A stretch of 62,021 nt of DNA from Gemmatimonadaceae bacterium (GCA_030647905.1 JAUSJA010000011.1:1-62021); one strand, 5' to 3'. Positions 1 through 8,515 are shown, numbered from the stretch's first letter. Notes: generated by a model not told the origin, from the letters alone. Program-made: numbers and translations.

Positions 1-132
1 CTGCTGAAGCAATACGACGGCAACGGCTGATGGCCTTTCAGACCACGCCAACTGAGCAATCAGACCTTCCAATAACAACATGAACCCAAGGGGACATTTC
101 TACTTTGTTAAGAGGGGGGACATTTCTACTTT
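1..132. repeat. Probable insertion-sequence end remnant with duplicated 17-bp motif
   Basis: The motif ggggacatttctacttt occurs twice in direct orientation, at 90-106 and 116-132, spaced by 26 bp start to start. Repeated copies of this kind of GGGACATTTCT motif are typical of IS termini, where they act as transposase-binding sites. From base 1 one frame runs to a stop at 28-30 and ends in residues LLKQYDGNG; this could be the C-terminus of a transposase lying outside the window, but it is too short to identify. No IS family can be assigned with certainty (IS481- or IS21-like ends are the candidates). Confidence 0.4.
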
Positions 133-200
133 GGTTTGACAATCTCATTGCACAATGCAGTGAAATCCATCAAATTATACGGTTACCACTTAACCCATTT

Positions 201-1742
201 ATGATGCGCGAAGCAACAGCCAGCAACACGAAACGCACGCCGCAATCGATTGACGTTGTCTTGGTCAACCCTGGTCAACGGCAAGCTGTTTACCAGCAAC
301 TCGCCGACGACCTGTCAGCGATCGAGCCGCCGTCGCTGGCCGGCCTGTTCGCCACGTATCTCCGCAACAAGGGTGTCAGCGTGGCGATTGTAGATGCGCC
401 CGCCACCGACCTCAGCCCGAAGGGTACCGCCGAATTCATCTCGGAGAATTTCCGCCCGGTACTGACCGTAATGGTCGTGTATGGGTTCCAGCCATCCGCT
501 TCCACGCAGAACATGGTCGCCGCAGGCGAAACCTGCCGCGCGTTGAAGGAAATCAACCCGGAATGCCGGATTATGATGACGGGGACGCATCCCGCCGCGC
601 TTCCCGAGCGCACGCTCCGCGAGGAAACGGTCGATTTCGTGTGTGATCGCGAGGGGCCGGAAACGATCCTGATGACGACAAATGCGTTGAAGAGCGGAGC
701 CACGTCGTTCGAGGGAATCCCGAGTCTCTGGTACTACGTGGGCGACGCGGTGACGTCGAACCCTCCCGGGGCCCTGATGACTAATCTCGACACCGAGATG
801 CCGGGAGTCGCATGGGACCTCCTGCCGATGGAGAAGTACCGGGCTCACAACTGGCATTGTTTCGAGCACATCGACGACCGGCAGCCGTACGTATCGATGC
901 ACACCTCGCTCGGTTGCCCATACAAGTGCTCGTTCTGCTGCATCAACGCGCCATTCGGAAAATCCGCATATCGGATGTGGTCTCCGGAAACGGTAATCGC
1001 GGAAATCGACATTCTAGTCAAGCAGTACGGTGTGAAGAACATCAAGTTCGTGGACGAGATGTTCGTCCTCAATCCCAGCCACGTACTCGGCATATGTGAC
1101 GCAATCATCGAGCGCGGCTACGACCTGAACATCTGGGCGTATGCGCGAGTGGATACCGTCAAAGACGAATTCCTCCACAAGCTGAAGGGCGCCGGCTTCA
1201 GGTGGCTCGCGCTCGGAATCGAATCTGCCAGCAAGCATGTCCGCGATGGTGTCGAGAAGGGCCGTTTCGGCACGACAGACATTTTGAAGACGGTCAAGAA
1301 GATCCAGGACGCCGGAATAAACGTTATCGGGAACTTCATATTCGGCTTACCCGACGACACTCACGAATCCATGCGGGAGACGCTCGATCTGGCGGTGGAG
1401 GCAAACTGCGAGTTCGCCAATTTCTATTGCGCTATGGCGTACCCCGGATCGAAGCTCTACACAATGGCTCTTGAGACCGGCCTCGATCTTCCGGAGACCT
1501 GGATCGGCTATTCCCAGCACAGTTACGAATGTCTGCCACTCGGGACCGACACACTGACCAGCGCCGAAGTACTCAAATTCAGAGATGAGGCGTTTCTCAC
1601 TTATTTCTCGAATCTCCGCTATCTGAACATGGTGCGGGAGAAATTCGGGGAGAAGGTTGCCGCCCACGTTCAGCAGATGACGAAGGTGAAGCTGAAGCGA
1701 AAGCTCCTTCACGAGCCGGCGCTCGTTGGCAGCGGCGGCTGA
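201..1742 (+). CDS. Cobalamin-binding-type radical SAM protein
   Basis: About 513 residues. The N-terminal part resembles the Rossmann-like B12-binding domain of class B radical SAM enzymes (VVLVNPG near the start, then YLRNKGVSVAIVD and a DFVCDREGPET segment), although no DxHxxG lower-ligand motif is seen. The radical SAM core follows, with the cluster motif CPYKCSFC near residues 239-246 (CxxxCxxC), a GIES-like strand (LALGIESASKHVRDG) and a C-terminal tail. The substrate is unknown. I chose the first of two adjacent ATGs at 201/204, because the open frame upstream lies in the IS-end repeat and shows no conserved sequence. The gene ends 34 bp before an MTA-phosphorylase gene. Radical SAM enzymes usually release 5'-deoxyadenosine, which the following cassette could recycle (inference). 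Such proteins also occur in polysaccharide loci, which start a few kilobases downstream. Confidence 0.85.
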   Translation: MMREATASNTKRTPQSIDVVLVNPGQRQAVYQQLADDLSAIEPPSLAGLFATYLRNKGVSVAIVDAPATDLSPKGTAEFISENFRPVLTVMVVYGFQPSASTQNMVAAGETCRALKEINPECRIMMTGTHPAALPERTLREETVDFVCDREGPETILMTTNALKSGATSFEGIPSLWYYVGDAVTSNPPGALMTNLDTEMPGVAWDLLPMEKYRAHNWHCFEHIDDRQPYVSMHTSLGCPYKCSFCCINAPFGKSAYRMWSPETVIAEIDILVKQYGVKNIKFVDEMFVLNPSHVLGICDAIIERGYDLNIWAYARVDTVKDEFLHKLKGAGFRWLALGIESASKHVRDGVEKGRFGTTDILKTVKKIQDAGINVIGNFIFGLPDDTHESMRETLDLAVEANCEFANFYCAMAYPGSKLYTMALETGLDLPETWIGYSQHSYECLPLGTDTLTSAEVLKFRDEAFLTYFSNLRYLNMVREKFGEKVAAHVQQMTKVKLKRKLLHEPALVGSGG

Positions 1743-1776
1743 TGAACGCGTTCGGTAGATTGCGGGGCGGTCGAAG

Positions 1777-2654
1777 GTGAAGGGGCGCAAGGTTTGTCTG
1801 GGGTTCATCGGTGGAAGCGGTATTTACGACCTGGACTGGCTCGCCGAGAAGCGATGGGAAGCAATTGAGACTCCATTCGGCGATCCGTCGGACCGCGTCC
1901 TGAGAGGCGAGCTCGACGGAACTCCGCTCGTCTTTCTTCCGCGCCATGGGGTCGGCCACCGAATCCCTCCGGCGGAAGTGAACTATCGGGCGAACATCGA
2001 CGCCCTCAAGCGCTGCGGCGTCACCGATGTTATCGCGCTCTCCGCGGTTGGCTCGCTTAGGGAGGATCTCGAGCCCGGGATGTTCGTCATCGTCGATCAG
2101 TTCCTCGATCGGACCATCAGCCGGCCGCACAGCTTTTTCGGCACGGGGTTGGTCGCTCATGTCTCCATGGCAACCCCGGTTTGCCCACGACTTGGAGATG
2201 CACTTTACGCCGCGGCGACAGACGCTGGCGCGACGTGCGTGCGTGGCGGAACCTACGTGACCATCGAGGGCCGCAGTTTTCGACACGAGCTGAGTCGGAG
2301 GTGCACCGCCGGGATTCCGGGGCCGTGATTGGAATGACGAACATGCCCGAGGCCAAGCTCGCTCGAGAAGCTGAGCTGTGTTATGCGACGGTGGCGATGG
2401 TGACCGACTGGGACTGCTGGAAGACCGACGAGCAGCACGTTACGGTGGACCAGATCATCAAGACGATGACGAGAAACGTGGGAATCGCCCGCGAGATGAT
2501 TCGGCTGGCAGTGCCGCGGCTGCGCGAGGGGCCGTCCACGTGTCCTGCCGGTTGCGACAGAGCGCTCCAAGGCGCGATCATGACGGCAGCCGGTGTTCGC
2601 GATCCGTCAATGGTTGCGCGGCTCGCGGTTGTCGCGGGAGAGTCCTCTGACTGA
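1777..2654 (+). pseudogene. mtnP: 5'-methylthioadenosine phosphorylase, copy 1, frameshifted
   Basis: Family of trimeric purine phosphorylases that split methylthioadenosine (and often 5'-deoxyadenosine) into adenine and a 1-phosphosugar. The GTG-started frame carries GFIGGSGIYDLDWL, PRHGVGHRIPP, NYRANIDALKRCGVTDVI and SAVGSLREDL. Near 2268-2275 the frame breaks: this copy has atcgagggccg where the intact downstream copy has atcgaggggccg, so one G is missing. The rest (GPQFSTRAESE, GMTNMPEAKLAREAE, VAMVTDWDCW) continues in another frame to the stop at 2652-2654. Restoring one base would give about 293 residues, the normal family length. This could be a real pseudogene or a homopolymer sequencing error. 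The next gene begins 1 bp after the stop, as in an operon. Confidence 0.85.
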
Positions 2655-2655
2655 T

Positions 2656-3177
2656 TTGAAGTCGCTGGTACGCAGTATCCCCGGCTATCCGATTCCCTCC
2701 GTCAATTTCCGAGACATAACGACCCTGCTAGCCGACCCTTGCGGGTTCAGGGAAACGATTGATCGGATCGCCGAACGGTACACCGAGGCACGAATCGCCA
2801 AGGTCGCCGGCATCGAAGCCCGCGGATTCATTCTCGGCGGCGCCGTCGCGTACTTGCTCGGGGCGGGGTTCGTCCCGATTCGGAAAAAGGGCAAACTTCC
2901 GTGGACCACGATCGGCCATGATTACATGCTCGAGTACGGCACCGATCGTGTCGAGATGCACACTGACGCGATCGCCGCGGGGGAGCGTGTCCTGCTCCTT
3001 GACGACCTGGTCGCCACCGGTGGCACGGCGAGCGCCGCAGCGCAGCTGATTGACCAGACGGGTGGTGACCTAGTCGAGCTTTGCTTCATCATCGATCTCC
3101 CGGATCTGGGCGGCAGAAAAAAACTCGAGGCGGAAGGACGCAAGGTTTTCCATCTGATGGAATTCGAGGGGGATTGA
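2656..3177 (+). CDS. apt: Adenine phosphoribosyltransferase
   Basis: Converts the adenine released by MTA/5'-dAdo phosphorolysis, with PRPP, into AMP. The protein has 173 residues, as usual for APRT, if translation starts at the TTG at 2656 (LKSLVRSIPGYPIPSVNFRD). An upstream in-frame ATG at 2593 would add 21 non-conserved residues inside the preceding gene, so I rejected it. Visible motifs are the base-specificity segment ARGFILGGAVAYLLG, the KKGKLPW loop and the PRPP-binding signature VLLLDDLVATGGTA. It is tightly packed between mtnP and mtnA, which supports operon expression. A 21-codon copy of its 5' end occurs at 7218. Confidence 0.92.
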   Translation: MKSLVRSIPGYPIPSVNFRDITTLLADPCGFRETIDRIAERYTEARIAKVAGIEARGFILGGAVAYLLGAGFVPIRKKGKLPWTTIGHDYMLEYGTDRVEMHTDAIAAGERVLLLDDLVATGGTASAAAQLIDQTGGDLVELCFIIDLPDLGGRKKLEAEGRKVFHLMEFEGD

Positions 3178-3196
3178 GGCCCGTGAGCCGGCTCAA

Positions 3197-4300
3197 GTGA
3201 ATGTCAACGGAGTTCGCGAACGGACCCTAACCGAAACCCCGGATGGCCGCGCGGTTTCGATCGTGGACCAGACGTTGCTGCCGGATAGGTTCGAGCATCT
3301 GCGGCTGGAGGACATCGCTGCCACAGCTTCGGCGATCAGCCGAATGAGCGTGCGGGGCGCGCCACTGATAGGCATCGCCGCCGCCTATGGCTTGGCGCTC
3401 GGATTGCGCGACGATGCTTCGGACGCCGGACTCGACCGCGCTATAAAACTTCTGATTTCGACCCGGCCGACCGCCGTGAACTTGCGCTGGGCCCTCGAAA
3501 GTGTCAGGGCCGAGGTCGCTCCACTCCCCGAATCCCAGCGCTTCAGTGAGGCTTGGGCGACAGCCGGCCGGATGGCGGAAGAGGACGTCGCGGCGTGCCA
3601 GGCGATAGGTCGTCACGGAGCCGTACTTCTCGAAAGTCTGCAGCAGCCGCGACGCGACGGTGGGCGTCTCAACATTCTCACCCATTGCAACGCCGGGTGG
3701 CTGGCGGCGATAGATGTCGGCACCGCCCTCGCGCCGGTCTACTTCCTTCACGATGCAGGTGTTCCGGTGCATGTCTGGGTAAGCGAAACGCGGCCGCGCA
3801 ATCAGGGACTGCTCACTGCATGGGAGCTCGGTGCTCACGGAGTGCCGTTCACGCTAATTGTCGACAACGCTGCTGGATCGATCCTGCAGAGCGGGCGGGT
3901 TGACGCGTGCATTGTCGGGACCGACCGCGTTACTCGAAACGGTCACGTGTGCAACAAGATCGGAACGCTGCTCAAGGCTCTCGCAGCCGATGACGCCGGC
4001 GTGCCATTCTATGTCGCCGCACCGTCCGCGAGCATCGACTGGACGCTGTCGGATTCCGCTCTGATTCCCATAGAGGAGCGCTCCGCCGAAGAAGTACGCG
4101 GCAACGCAAACACGCCCGTCCTGAATCCCGGATTCGACGTGACGCCAGGCCATCTGGTGACAGCGCTCATAACGGAATATGGGGTCTGCCCGGCAACGGA
4201 AGAGGGTCTGGCTTCGCTCGTTCCAGAGGCGCGCCTGAAAGAAGAAAAACTACTGACCCCCGTTCCCCCCGAATCAACCGCTGCGAGTAGGTGGAAATGA
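3197..4300 (+). CDS. mtnA: S-methyl-5-thioribose-1-phosphate isomerase (may also accept 5-deoxyribose-1-phosphate)
   Basis: Isomerises the aldose 1-phosphate made by MtnP to methylthioribulose-1-phosphate. Homologues also act on 5-deoxyribose-1-phosphate in 5'-deoxyadenosine salvage. At 367 residues the length is normal for the family. Family motifs: MSVRGAPLIGIAAAYG near residue 50, RPTAVNLRWAL, the THCNAG segment with the catalytic-type Cys, SETRPRNQG, the VGTDRV segment with the catalytic-type Asp, and PIEERSAEEV followed by NPGFDVTP. It starts with GTG 20 bp after apt, and its stop overlaps the next start as ATGA, so translational coupling to the aldolase fusion is likely. The other eIF2B-like use of the fold is unlikely in this context. 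Confidence 0.93.
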   Translation: MNVNGVRERTLTETPDGRAVSIVDQTLLPDRFEHLRLEDIAATASAISRMSVRGAPLIGIAAAYGLALGLRDDASDAGLDRAIKLLISTRPTAVNLRWALESVRAEVAPLPESQRFSEAWATAGRMAEEDVAACQAIGRHGAVLLESLQQPRRDGGRLNILTHCNAGWLAAIDVGTALAPVYFLHDAGVPVHVWVSETRPRNQGLLTAWELGAHGVPFTLIVDNAAGSILQSGRVDACIVGTDRVTRNGHVCNKIGTLLKALAADDAGVPFYVAAPSASIDWTLSDSALIPIEERSAEEVRGNANTPVLNPGFDVTPGHLVTALITEYGVCPATEEGLASLVPEARLKEEKLLTPVPPESTAASRWK

Positions 4301-6270
4301 GAAGTCTCTGGAGTGACAACGACGCCGGGAAATTCAACGGCGACCCCCTGGCTCTACGTGTCTACACATCGCGGCTGCTGGGCAGTGAGCCGGCACTCGT
4401 CCTTCACGGCGGTGGCAACACTTCGGTCAAGGTCACCACTCGTGACATCTTTGGAGACGAGGAAGATATCCTTTATGTGAAGGGCAGCGGATGGGATTTG
4501 GCGACTATCGAGGAAGCCGGATTCGCTCCGGTCAGGTTGTCGCACCTGAAGCGCTTGGCTGGTCTGGAATTCCTGTCCGACCCGGAGATGGTGAATGAGT
4601 TTCAAACCCAGACCACCCGGCCGGGCGCTCCGACTCCCTCGGTGGAGGCGATCCTTCACGCAGTCTTACCGTACAAGTTTGTCGATCACACTCACGCCGA
4701 CGCGGTTGTCACACTTACCAATTCCGCGAACGGCCGATCACGCATTGACGAGGTTTACGGCAATGTCGCGGTGATCATTCCCTACGTCATGCCTGGGTTT
4801 CCGCTGGCCCAGCTGTGCGGGGAGCGGTTCGCACGTGAGGCAGGCCCGGCCACGATCGGCATGGTGCTGATGAACCACGGCATTTTTTCGTTCGGCGAAT
4901 CGGCCTACGAGTCCTATGAGCGAATGATCAGTCTCGTCGATCGTGCCGAACAGTACTTGAAACGAAACAAAGCTTGGGGGGTCGAGTGGGATCCGCCGCG
5001 TCAACCGGCCGCGAAGGGGTGCTCCGAACTGCCCAGGCTGCGGAGGGAGATCTCCGATGCTGCTGGGTTCCCCCTAATTGTCTGGAGGCAGTCTGACGAC
5101 CGTTCTCTCAGCTTCGCGCAGTGCAAGGATCTGGAGGCCATAGCGACGCACGGCCCTGCAACGCCGGACCATGTTCTCCGGACCAAGCGCCTGCCGATGA
5201 TCGGCCGCGACGTGGCTAAATACGTTGACGAATACCGGGATTATTTCGTGCGGAACGGCGGCGGTGCGACGGGCAAGGTCATGGTGGACCCCGCCCCAAG
5301 AGTGATTCTCGATCCCACGCTGGGCATGTGCACGGTTGGGCGGTCTGCGGCGGACGCGGGGGTCGTCGCTGATATCTACTCGCACACGATCGACATAATC
5401 ACGCGCGCATCCGCCCTCGGAGGTTACACCGCGCTTCCAGAGCGCGAGATATTCGACGTCGAATACTGGGATCTGGAACAGGCCAAGCTCGCGAAGTCCG
5501 GAGAAAGGAAAGTGTTCTCCGGTGAGATCGCCCTAATAACCGGCGCGGCCTCCGGAATCGGTCGCGCGTGCGTGGACTCTTTCCTGCGACGTGACGCTTC
5601 GGTAGTCGGCGTAGACATCAACCCGAAGATCTCAACGCTGTACCAGCGTCCGGATTTCAGCGGAATCCAGTGTGACATAACAGCCGAATTAGAGGTAGCG
5701 GCCGCTCTCGAACGCACTGTGAATTGCTATGGCGGGCTGGACATGCTTGTTCTCAACGCGGGGATCTTTCCCGCTAGCCGTCCGATCGCCGAACTGCCGA
5801 GTGAAGAGTGGAGCAAGGTGATGCGCCTCAACCTCGACGCCAATCTCACGCTGATGCGCCTTGCGTTTCCGTTACTGAAGCTTGCCCCACGCGGCGGCCG
5901 TGTAGTCATCATCGGTTCAAGAAACGTCGCCGCCCCGGGACCTGGAGCTGCAGCATACTCCGCTTCGAAAGCAGGCCTCAACCAGTTGGCCCGAGTGGCC
6001 GCTCTCGAATGGGGTGGGGATGGAATCCGCGTAAATTCGCTTCACCCTCACGGCGTATTCGACACGGGCATCTGGACGGATGAAGTACTAAGGTCACGCG
6101 CGCTGCTATATGGGCTAACGGTCGAAGAATACAGGAAAAACAACGTACTCAAGACTGAAATTACGAGCCGCGATGTGGCGGAGTTGGCTGCTGAGTTGTG
6201 CGGACCCGTCTTCGCCAAGACTACGGGTGCACACATTCCCGTCGACGGCGGGAACGACCGGGTGATTTAA
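4297..6270 (+). CDS. Fused class II aldolase-short-chain dehydrogenase, probable DHAP-shunt enzyme
   Basis: A 657-residue fusion of the RhaD-aldolase/alcohol-dehydrogenase type. Residues 1-400 are a class II (zinc) aldolase: HGGGNTSVKV near residue 37, the metal-binding DHTHADAVVTLT near 130 and MNHGIFSFG near 190. From about residue 410 an SDR domain follows: ITGAASGIGRA (NAD(P) loop), VLNAGIF, and a catalytic Ser-Tyr-Lys set within GSRNV and AYSASKAG. ATG 4297 overlaps the mtnA stop (ATGA). Family members are usually annotated for rhamnulose-1-phosphate, but the neighbours point to cleavage of methylthioribulose-1-phosphate or 5-deoxyribulose-1-phosphate to DHAP plus methylthioacetaldehyde or acetaldehyde. 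The SDR half would then reduce or oxidise that aldehyde (inference). A rhamnulose/fuculose role remains possible. Confidence 0.85.
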   Translation: MRSLWSDNDAGKFNGDPLALRVYTSRLLGSEPALVLHGGGNTSVKVTTRDIFGDEEDILYVKGSGWDLATIEEAGFAPVRLSHLKRLAGLEFLSDPEMVNEFQTQTTRPGAPTPSVEAILHAVLPYKFVDHTHADAVVTLTNSANGRSRIDEVYGNVAVIIPYVMPGFPLAQLCGERFAREAGPATIGMVLMNHGIFSFGESAYESYERMISLVDRAEQYLKRNKAWGVEWDPPRQPAAKGCSELPRLRREISDAAGFPLIVWRQSDDRSLSFAQCKDLEAIATHGPATPDHVLRTKRLPMIGRDVAKYVDEYRDYFVRNGGGATGKVMVDPAPRVILDPTLGMCTVGRSAADAGVVADIYSHTIDIITRASALGGYTALPEREIFDVEYWDLEQAKLAKSGERKVFSGEIALITGAASGIGRACVDSFLRRDASVVGVDINPKISTLYQRPDFSGIQCDITAELEVAAALERTVNCYGGLDMLVLNAGIFPASRPIAELPSEEWSKVMRLNLDANLTLMRLAFPLLKLAPRGGRVVIIGSRNVAAPGPGAAAYSASKAGLNQLARVAALEWGGDGIRVNSLHPHGVFDTGIWTDEVLRSRALLYGLTVEEYRKNNVLKTEITSRDVAELAAELCGPVFAKTTGAHIPVDGGNDRVI

Positions 6271-6275
6271 CGAGA

Positions 6276-7169
6276 ATGGGACTACGACCCAGCACTCCGC
6301 AGCTGACGGGGGTTATCGGCGGAAGCGGCGTCTACGACATAGACGGGTTGACCGGAAAACTGTGGGTGAAGATTGCCTCACCCTTCGGAGAGCCGTCTGA
6401 CGAGATCTTATACGGTGAACTCGACGGACTGCGGATGGCGTTCTTGCCGCGCCATGGACGCGGCCACCGCATACCGCCCTCGGAGATCAATTTCCGGGCA
6501 AACATCGACGCACTGAAGCGTGCCGGGGTCACTGATCTGATCTCCGTGAGCGCGGTTGGGTCGCTCAGGGAAGATTTGGTTCCGGGAACCTTCGTGGTGG
6601 TCGATCAGTTCATCGATCGCACTTTCGCCCGCCAGAAAAGTTTCTTCGGCAATGGCATGGTCGCGCATGTGTCCATGGCGGATCCGGTCTGCAAACGGCT
6701 GGGTGCCCATTTGATGCAAGCTTCCCGAGACGTCTCTGCGAAAGTGGTTGACGGCGGGACGTATCTCGTGATCGAGGGGCCGCAATTCTCTACGCGAGCT
6801 GAGTCGGAGTTGTACCGGCAATGGGGATGCGATGTGATCGGTATGACGAACATGCCAGAAGCAAAACTCGCGCGGGAGGCGGAAATGTGCTATGCGTCGG
6901 TGGCGATGGTGACCGACTTCGATTGCTGGCACTTGGATCATGACGAAGTTACGGTCGACGCGATCATCAAGGTTCTTGTCGCAAACGGGGACCAGGCGCG
7001 AACTCTGGTCAAGGCGGTCGCACCCAGACTTAACAGGGACTCGAGTTCGTCGATGTGCCGTTGCAAGATCGCCCTCAATGATGCGGTCATAACCGCCCCT
7101 GGTGCGAGAGAGCCGCTGATCGTTGAGCGTCTCCGCGCAATCGCCGGGCGCGTTCTGGGGAGCGAATGA
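6276..7169 (+). CDS. mtnP: 5'-methylthioadenosine (or 5'-deoxyadenosine) phosphorylase, copy 2, intact
   Basis: A 297-residue phosphorylase, closely similar to the frameshifted copy upstream. It has GVIGGSGVYDIDGL, FLPRHGRGHRIPPSEI, FRANIDALKRAGVTDLI, the phosphate-site SAVGSLREDL, IEGPQFSTRAESELYR and GMTNMPEAKLAREAEM, and VAMVTDFDCW near the base-binding site. I chose the ATG at 6276, 5 bp after the aldolase stop; the reading frame upstream lies inside that gene. With copy 1 broken, this is the only complete phosphorylase here and would be needed for the shunt to run. Substrate preference (MTA versus 5'-dAdo) cannot be told from the sequence. Confidence 0.93.
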   Translation: MGLRPSTPQLTGVIGGSGVYDIDGLTGKLWVKIASPFGEPSDEILYGELDGLRMAFLPRHGRGHRIPPSEINFRANIDALKRAGVTDLISVSAVGSLREDLVPGTFVVVDQFIDRTFARQKSFFGNGMVAHVSMADPVCKRLGAHLMQASRDVSAKVVDGGTYLVIEGPQFSTRAESELYRQWGCDVIGMTNMPEAKLAREAEMCYASVAMVTDFDCWHLDHDEVTVDAIIKVLVANGDQARTLVKAVAPRLNRDSSSSMCRCKIALNDAVITAPGAREPLIVERLRAIAGRVLGSE

Positions 7170-7217
7170 AGATGGCCCACGAGTTCTCTTTTCTCCGCTC
7201 TACGCCTGATTAGCTCC

Positions 7218-7281
7218 GTGCCGATCAAATCATTCATTCGGACAGTTCCGCATTACCCGAAGCAAGGTGTGATGTTCAGGT
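7218..7281 (+). pseudogene. apt: 5' stub of a second adenine phosphoribosyltransferase
   Basis: From GTG 7218 the frame reads [20 protein letters not shown], which aligns with the first residues of the intact apt (LKSLVRSIPGYPIPSVNFR). Just after the FR of what should be FRDITT, the sequence changes to mtnA sequence in another frame. The remaining 150 or so codons are missing. The stub has the same gene order as the first cassette (mtnP then apt), 48 bp after mtnP copy 2. Confidence 0.75.
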
Positions 7282-8060
7282 CCCACCGCCATCAATCTGT
7301 TCTGGGCTCTGGACAGGATGCGGTCGATCCTCGAGATCGCCGCCGAGCGGCAGCCCGGTGACATTGCGGACAAGTTGCTCGGGGAGGCCTGCGCGATTCA
7401 CGCGGAAGACATCACCACCAATCGGGCAATCGGTGCATTCGGCGCGGAGCTGCTTAGCGACTCCGACACGGTTCTCACCCATTGCAACGCTGGGGGGCTC
7501 GCAACCGGAGGCCACGGCACGGCACTGGGGGTGATTCGCTCCGCGGTTGAAGCCGGAAAACGGATCTACGTAATAGCGGGCGAGACGCGGCCGTTGCTTC
7601 AAGGCGCTCGCCTGACTGCGTGGGAGATGGTACAGGAAAACATTCCGGTCACGCTCGTCACGGATAATATGGTCGGTCATCTCATGGCGCGAGGTGAAGT
7701 AGATGCGGTCGTGGTCGGAACCGATCGTGTCGCCGCGAACGGGGATGTGGCGAACAAGATCGGTACCTACACCATCGCGGTTCTTGCGCGGCGTCACGAC
7801 ATCCCGTTTTATGTGGCGTGTCCGCTATCGAGCATCGACCTTTGCACCGACAGCGGCGCAGATATCCCGATCGAGGAGCGGGGTTCCGAGGAAGTGACCG
7901 GCTACCGAGATGTTCAATGGGCGCCCGCGGCGTGTTGGTGCGGAATCTATCCTTCGACGTCACACCAGCAGAGCTCGTGAGCGGGTTGATCACTGAGAGA
8001 GGGGTAATAGCTCAGCCAAACCGTGGAAAGCTCGCTGCGTTGTTCGCGGAACGACATTAG
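7282..8060 (+). pseudogene. mtnA: Methylthioribose-1-phosphate isomerase copy 2, N-terminally deleted and frameshifted
   Basis: Homology begins mid-protein at [13 protein letters not shown] (matching RPTAVNLRWAL, about residue 95 of the intact mtnA) and runs through [30 protein letters not shown] and [10 protein letters not shown]. At about 7915-7930 one base is lost: the expected end ([20 protein letters not shown] and following) continues in another frame to a stop at 8058-8060. The N-terminal substrate-binding region with the RGAP motif is absent, so the product should not be active. The catalytic-type Cys and Asp segments themselves are still present, which suggests recent decay. Confidence 0.85.
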
Positions 8061-8339
8061 CTGCTGCGAGGAGTGGTTTCGGCTCCAGAAAGGCACCCCA
8101 AACGACGGACGTACCAGGAGACCGGCACTAGGATCAAAGATTCATCGGAATCGTTGCCCCGACCGAACGATGCATGATAGCGCGATCAGTATCTGCGGGG
8201 CCAATCAGTGGCGCCGAAGATTTCGACTTCATGAGTGAGTAAGGCATGGGGTTATTCCTCCCCGTTTCCAAACGCTTGACCTGTGGGGGAGCCTTGATAG
8301 GCTGCGAGATCGCTCAGCGAAAAATCGCGCTACCGGGGA
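8061..8339. other. Gene-free stretch
   Basis: No convincing coding sequence on either strand. A short hairpin-like run (ggggttattcctcccc, near 8250) and a weak promoter-like ttgacc...taggct pair near 8276-8305 are visible. Neither is strong enough to assign a function. Confidence 0.4.
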
Positions 8340-8470
8340 GTGGATGAAATGGTCGAGCAGTTTCGATACTACCTGGCTCACCCTGAACCCGCCGTGCAGA
8401 TCGACTCGCATGCGCGCGAGGGCAAACTGCGCGAGCACCGGTACGCACGAGTGCTCCGCACTCTGGTGTG
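8340..8470 (+). pseudogene. C-terminal remnant of a CgeB-like glycosyltransferase
   Basis: The frame beginning VDEMVEQFRYYLAHPE and continuing to KLREHRYARVLRTL matches the usual C-terminal end of spore-maturation-protein/CgeB-type glycosyltransferases. An intact relative in this window ends with the comparable VEKLRYYLANDAERKTIG and VREHTWDQRLASAVDLL (gene at 15408). Only about 42 residues remain, with no start and no catalytic domain, so it is a relic of a deleted gene at the left edge of the polysaccharide island. Confidence 0.55.
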
Positions 8471-8505
8471 CTCCCGGATTAGACCCTATTGCCCTCGACG
8501 CGTTC

Positions 8506-8515
8506 CCGCTAAGTT
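8506..8515 (+). promoter_or_regulatory. Promoter-like motif CCGCTAAGTT
   Basis: This decamer recurs as ccgctaaatt at 26251-26260 and 28224-28233, each 55-90 bp before a gene start on the same strand. It may be a -10 element with its flank. Here it precedes a 26-codon frame (ATG 8570) whose stop overlaps the GTG of the glycosyltransferase (GTGA). Confidence 0.35.
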
